Part shown: positions 5,448-6,768 of the stretch, piece after piece
Layout of the letters: each line of letters begins with the position of its first letter
Numbering within the stretch: position 1 is the first letter of the stretch
Origin: Alphaproteobacteria bacterium
GTDB lineage: Bacteria; Pseudomonadota; Alphaproteobacteria; CACIAM-22H2
Length of the DNA: 6,768 nt
Reading direction: 5' to 3'
Assembly (NCBI GenBank): GCA_947500965.1
Contig: CANMWW010000122.1
Location: 1 to 6,768 of the forward strand
The notes under the pieces: model-generated
Databases searched by the model: none
What the model saw: the letters and a program-made list of their open reading frames with translations, nothing else
What the model was told of the DNA's origin: nothing
Program-made: the position numbers and the translations under genes

Positions 5448-6768
5448 TCAGCGCTGCCCGCGCACGCGCCAGCCGTCGAGCCAGTCGCGCAGCCGGTACA
5501 GGTTGCCGACCAGCGGCATGAACCAGGGGTTGCCCGTGTAGAGGGGCATCGTGCGCAGCGGCAGGCGCGAGAAGGCCGAGGCGCGGTTGCCGCCGCCGAG
5601 GATCATGCGCGCGGCGCAGCGCCCGAGATGCGTCATCGGCACCACGCCGCTGCCGTTGCAGCCGAGCGCGAAATGCACGCCGTCATGGACGCCGACATGC
5701 GGCAGCATGTCGAGCGCGAAGGCGACGTTGCCCTTCCAGGCATGGGTGATGCGCGTGCCCGCGAGGCCGGGCAGCAGGTCGACGAGGCAGCGATGCAGCC
5801 GCGCGCCGCCATGGCGCGCGGGCTCGTCGCGGAAGCTCGCGCGGCCGCCGAAGAGGATGCGCGCGAAGCCGGGCGCGGGCCGGAAGTAGTAGAGGATCTT
5901 CTTCGTGTCGCCGTAGACGCGCAGCCGCGGCAGCAGCGCGCGCACGCGCTCCTCGCCGATCTCCTCGGTCGCGATCATGTAGCTCGCGACGGGGATGACG
6001 CGGCGCCTGTGCCAGGGCGTGGCCGGCCCGGTATAGCCGTTGGTCGCGACCATCAGTGCGCGCGCCTCGACCTCGCCGGCGCTGGTGCGCGCGCGGAAGA
6101 CGCCGCCCTCGCGGCTCCAGCCCTCGAAGGACACGCCGCTCGCCAGCGTCGCGCCATGCCGGCGCGCGGCCTCGGCGAGGCCCTGGACGTAGCGCGCGGG
6201 ATGCAACCCGCCGGCGCGCGTGATGACGAGGCCGCCATGGTAGCGGTCGGTCGCGAGCTCCTCGCCGACGCGCGCGCGGTCGAGCACCTCGGCCGTGTCG
6301 CGCCCGCTGGCGTTGAGCATGTCGGCGCGCCGGCGCAGCGCGTCGAGCGCCTTCGGCGCATGGGCGCCGACGAAGCGCCCGCAGCGGCGATAGGCGCAGT
6401 CGATGCCCTCGCGCTGGAGCAGCGCCTCGAATTCCTCGAAGCTCGCCTCGGCCTCGTCGACCATCTCGGCGAGCAGCCTGGCCTCCACAGCCTCGTGCAG
6501 GTTGGTCCTGGCGCGGCCGAGCGCGCCGGCGCCGGAGAGCGCGCCGCCATTGCGCGACGACGCGCCCCAGCCGATCGGCTCGCGGTCGATGACCAGCGCC
6601 CTGGTGCCCGCGCGGCCGAGCTCGATCGCGGTCGAGAGGCCCGCGATGCCGCCGCCGACGACGAGGACGTCGGCGCGCGAGGGCAGCTGCGCGGGCGCGG
6701 GCGCGGGCGGCGCGGCCTCCCACCACCAGGGGCGCTCGACGAAGCCCGGCGCGAAGACCGCGTCGCCG
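5448..6768 (-). CDS. FAD-dependent amino acid/amine oxidoreductase (DadA/PuuB-like), 5'-partial
   Basis: A member of the DAO flavoprotein family (PF01266), which oxidises the C-N bond of amino acids or amines with FAD. 439 residues are visible and the start lies beyond the window. Counting from the window edge: a WWWEAAPP motif (14-21), an Ala-Pro linker (22-26), the Rossmann dinucleotide motif VVGGGIAGL (36-44), Asp61 ending the second strand (ribose contact), GWGASSRNGG (66-75, flavin loop), GGLHPARYVQGLA (186-198), ATNGYTG (241-247), WKGNVAFALDMLPHVG (344-359) and GCNGSG (369-374). The motifs resemble gamma-glutamylputrescine oxidase and D-amino acid dehydrogenase relatives, but these do not fix the substrate. 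No signal peptide is visible in the part seen. A GTG at 6488 could be mistaken for the start, but would remove the whole FAD-binding motif. The gene precedes the importer genes on the same strand, so it probably acts on the imported compound. Confidence 0.93.
   Translation of the reverse strand, partial: GDAVFAPGFVERPWWWEAAPPAPAPAQLPSRADVLVVGGGIAGLSTAIELGRAGTRALVIDREPIGWGASSRNGGALSGAGALGRARTNLHEAVEARLLAEMVDEAEASFEEFEALLQREGIDCAYRRCGRFVGAHAPKALDALRRRADMLNASGRDTAEVLDRARVGEELATDRYHGGLVITRAGGLHPARYVQGLAEAARRHGATLASGVSFEGWSREGGVFRARTSAGEVEARALMVATNGYTGPATPWHRRRVIPVASYMIATEEIGEERVRALLPRLRVYGDTKKILYYFRPAPGFARILFGGRASFRDEPARHGGARLHRCLVDLLPGLAGTRITHAWKGNVAFALDMLPHVGVHDGVHFALGCNGSGVVPMTHLGRCAARMILGGGNRASAFSRLPLRTMPLYTGNPWFMPLVGNLYRLRDWLDGWRVRGQR
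6689..6706. repeat. Three hexamer repeats encoding an Ala-Pro linker
   Basis: Three perfect copies of GCGCGG in tandem, within the flavoenzyme gene. On the coding (minus) strand they give alternating Ala and Pro between the WWWEAAPP motif and the Rossmann fold. This looks like a short, stiff linker rather than a catalytic element, and such repeats can change copy number by slippage. Confidence 0.6.

Noticed and set aside
5683..6726. Minus-strand 347-codon frame overlapping the flavoenzyme
   Set aside because: It is Arg/Ala repetitive with no domain features; the FAD motifs are all in the other frame.

Overview
The window is very GC-rich, with third codon positions almost all G or C. The gene content and the tight DUF952-pyrD pair suggest an alphaproteobacterium, perhaps Rhodospirillales/Acetobacteraceae-like or Rhizobiales-like. 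The lineage is inferred from composition and gene families and was not tested. No mobile elements, CRISPR arrays, tRNA or rRNA genes were seen. The window is almost wholly coding, and the longest non-coding stretch is 84 bases (5364-5447).

Plus strand, left (48-1441): a small DUF952 protein and quinone-dependent dihydroorotate dehydrogenase (pyrD). They overlap by four bases (ATGA), so they are probably one translationally coupled unit. pyrD is a housekeeping gene of pyrimidine synthesis.

Minus strand, right to left (6768 to 1458): six tightly packed genes. In order of transcription they are a DadA/PuuB-like FAD-dependent oxidoreductase (its 5' end lies outside the window), a polar amino acid-type periplasmic binding protein, two related permeases, an ABC ATPase, and a fold-type IV (class IV) aminotransferase homologue. 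The four ABC genes form a complete importer. Permease-permease and permease-ATPase junctions are 1 base of overlap and 2 bases of gap. The arrangement reads as an uptake-and-catabolism cassette: the importer brings in an amino acid, amine or related compound, and the flavoenzyme and aminotransferase homologue act on it in the cytoplasm. The substrate cannot be read from the sequence.

The most unusual point is the class IV aminotransferase homologue. It keeps the PLP-phosphate-binding signature but has no lysine anywhere in residues 148-227, where the Schiff-base lysine should lie. It also has Ser in place of the Glu that normally contacts the pyridine nitrogen. The binding protein likewise appears to lack the Asp that usually contacts the ligand alpha-amino group. 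Together these suggest a non-standard substrate or chemistry. The convergent 3' ends of pyrD and the aminotransferase homologue meet in a 22-base near-palindrome whose two ends are the two stop codons.
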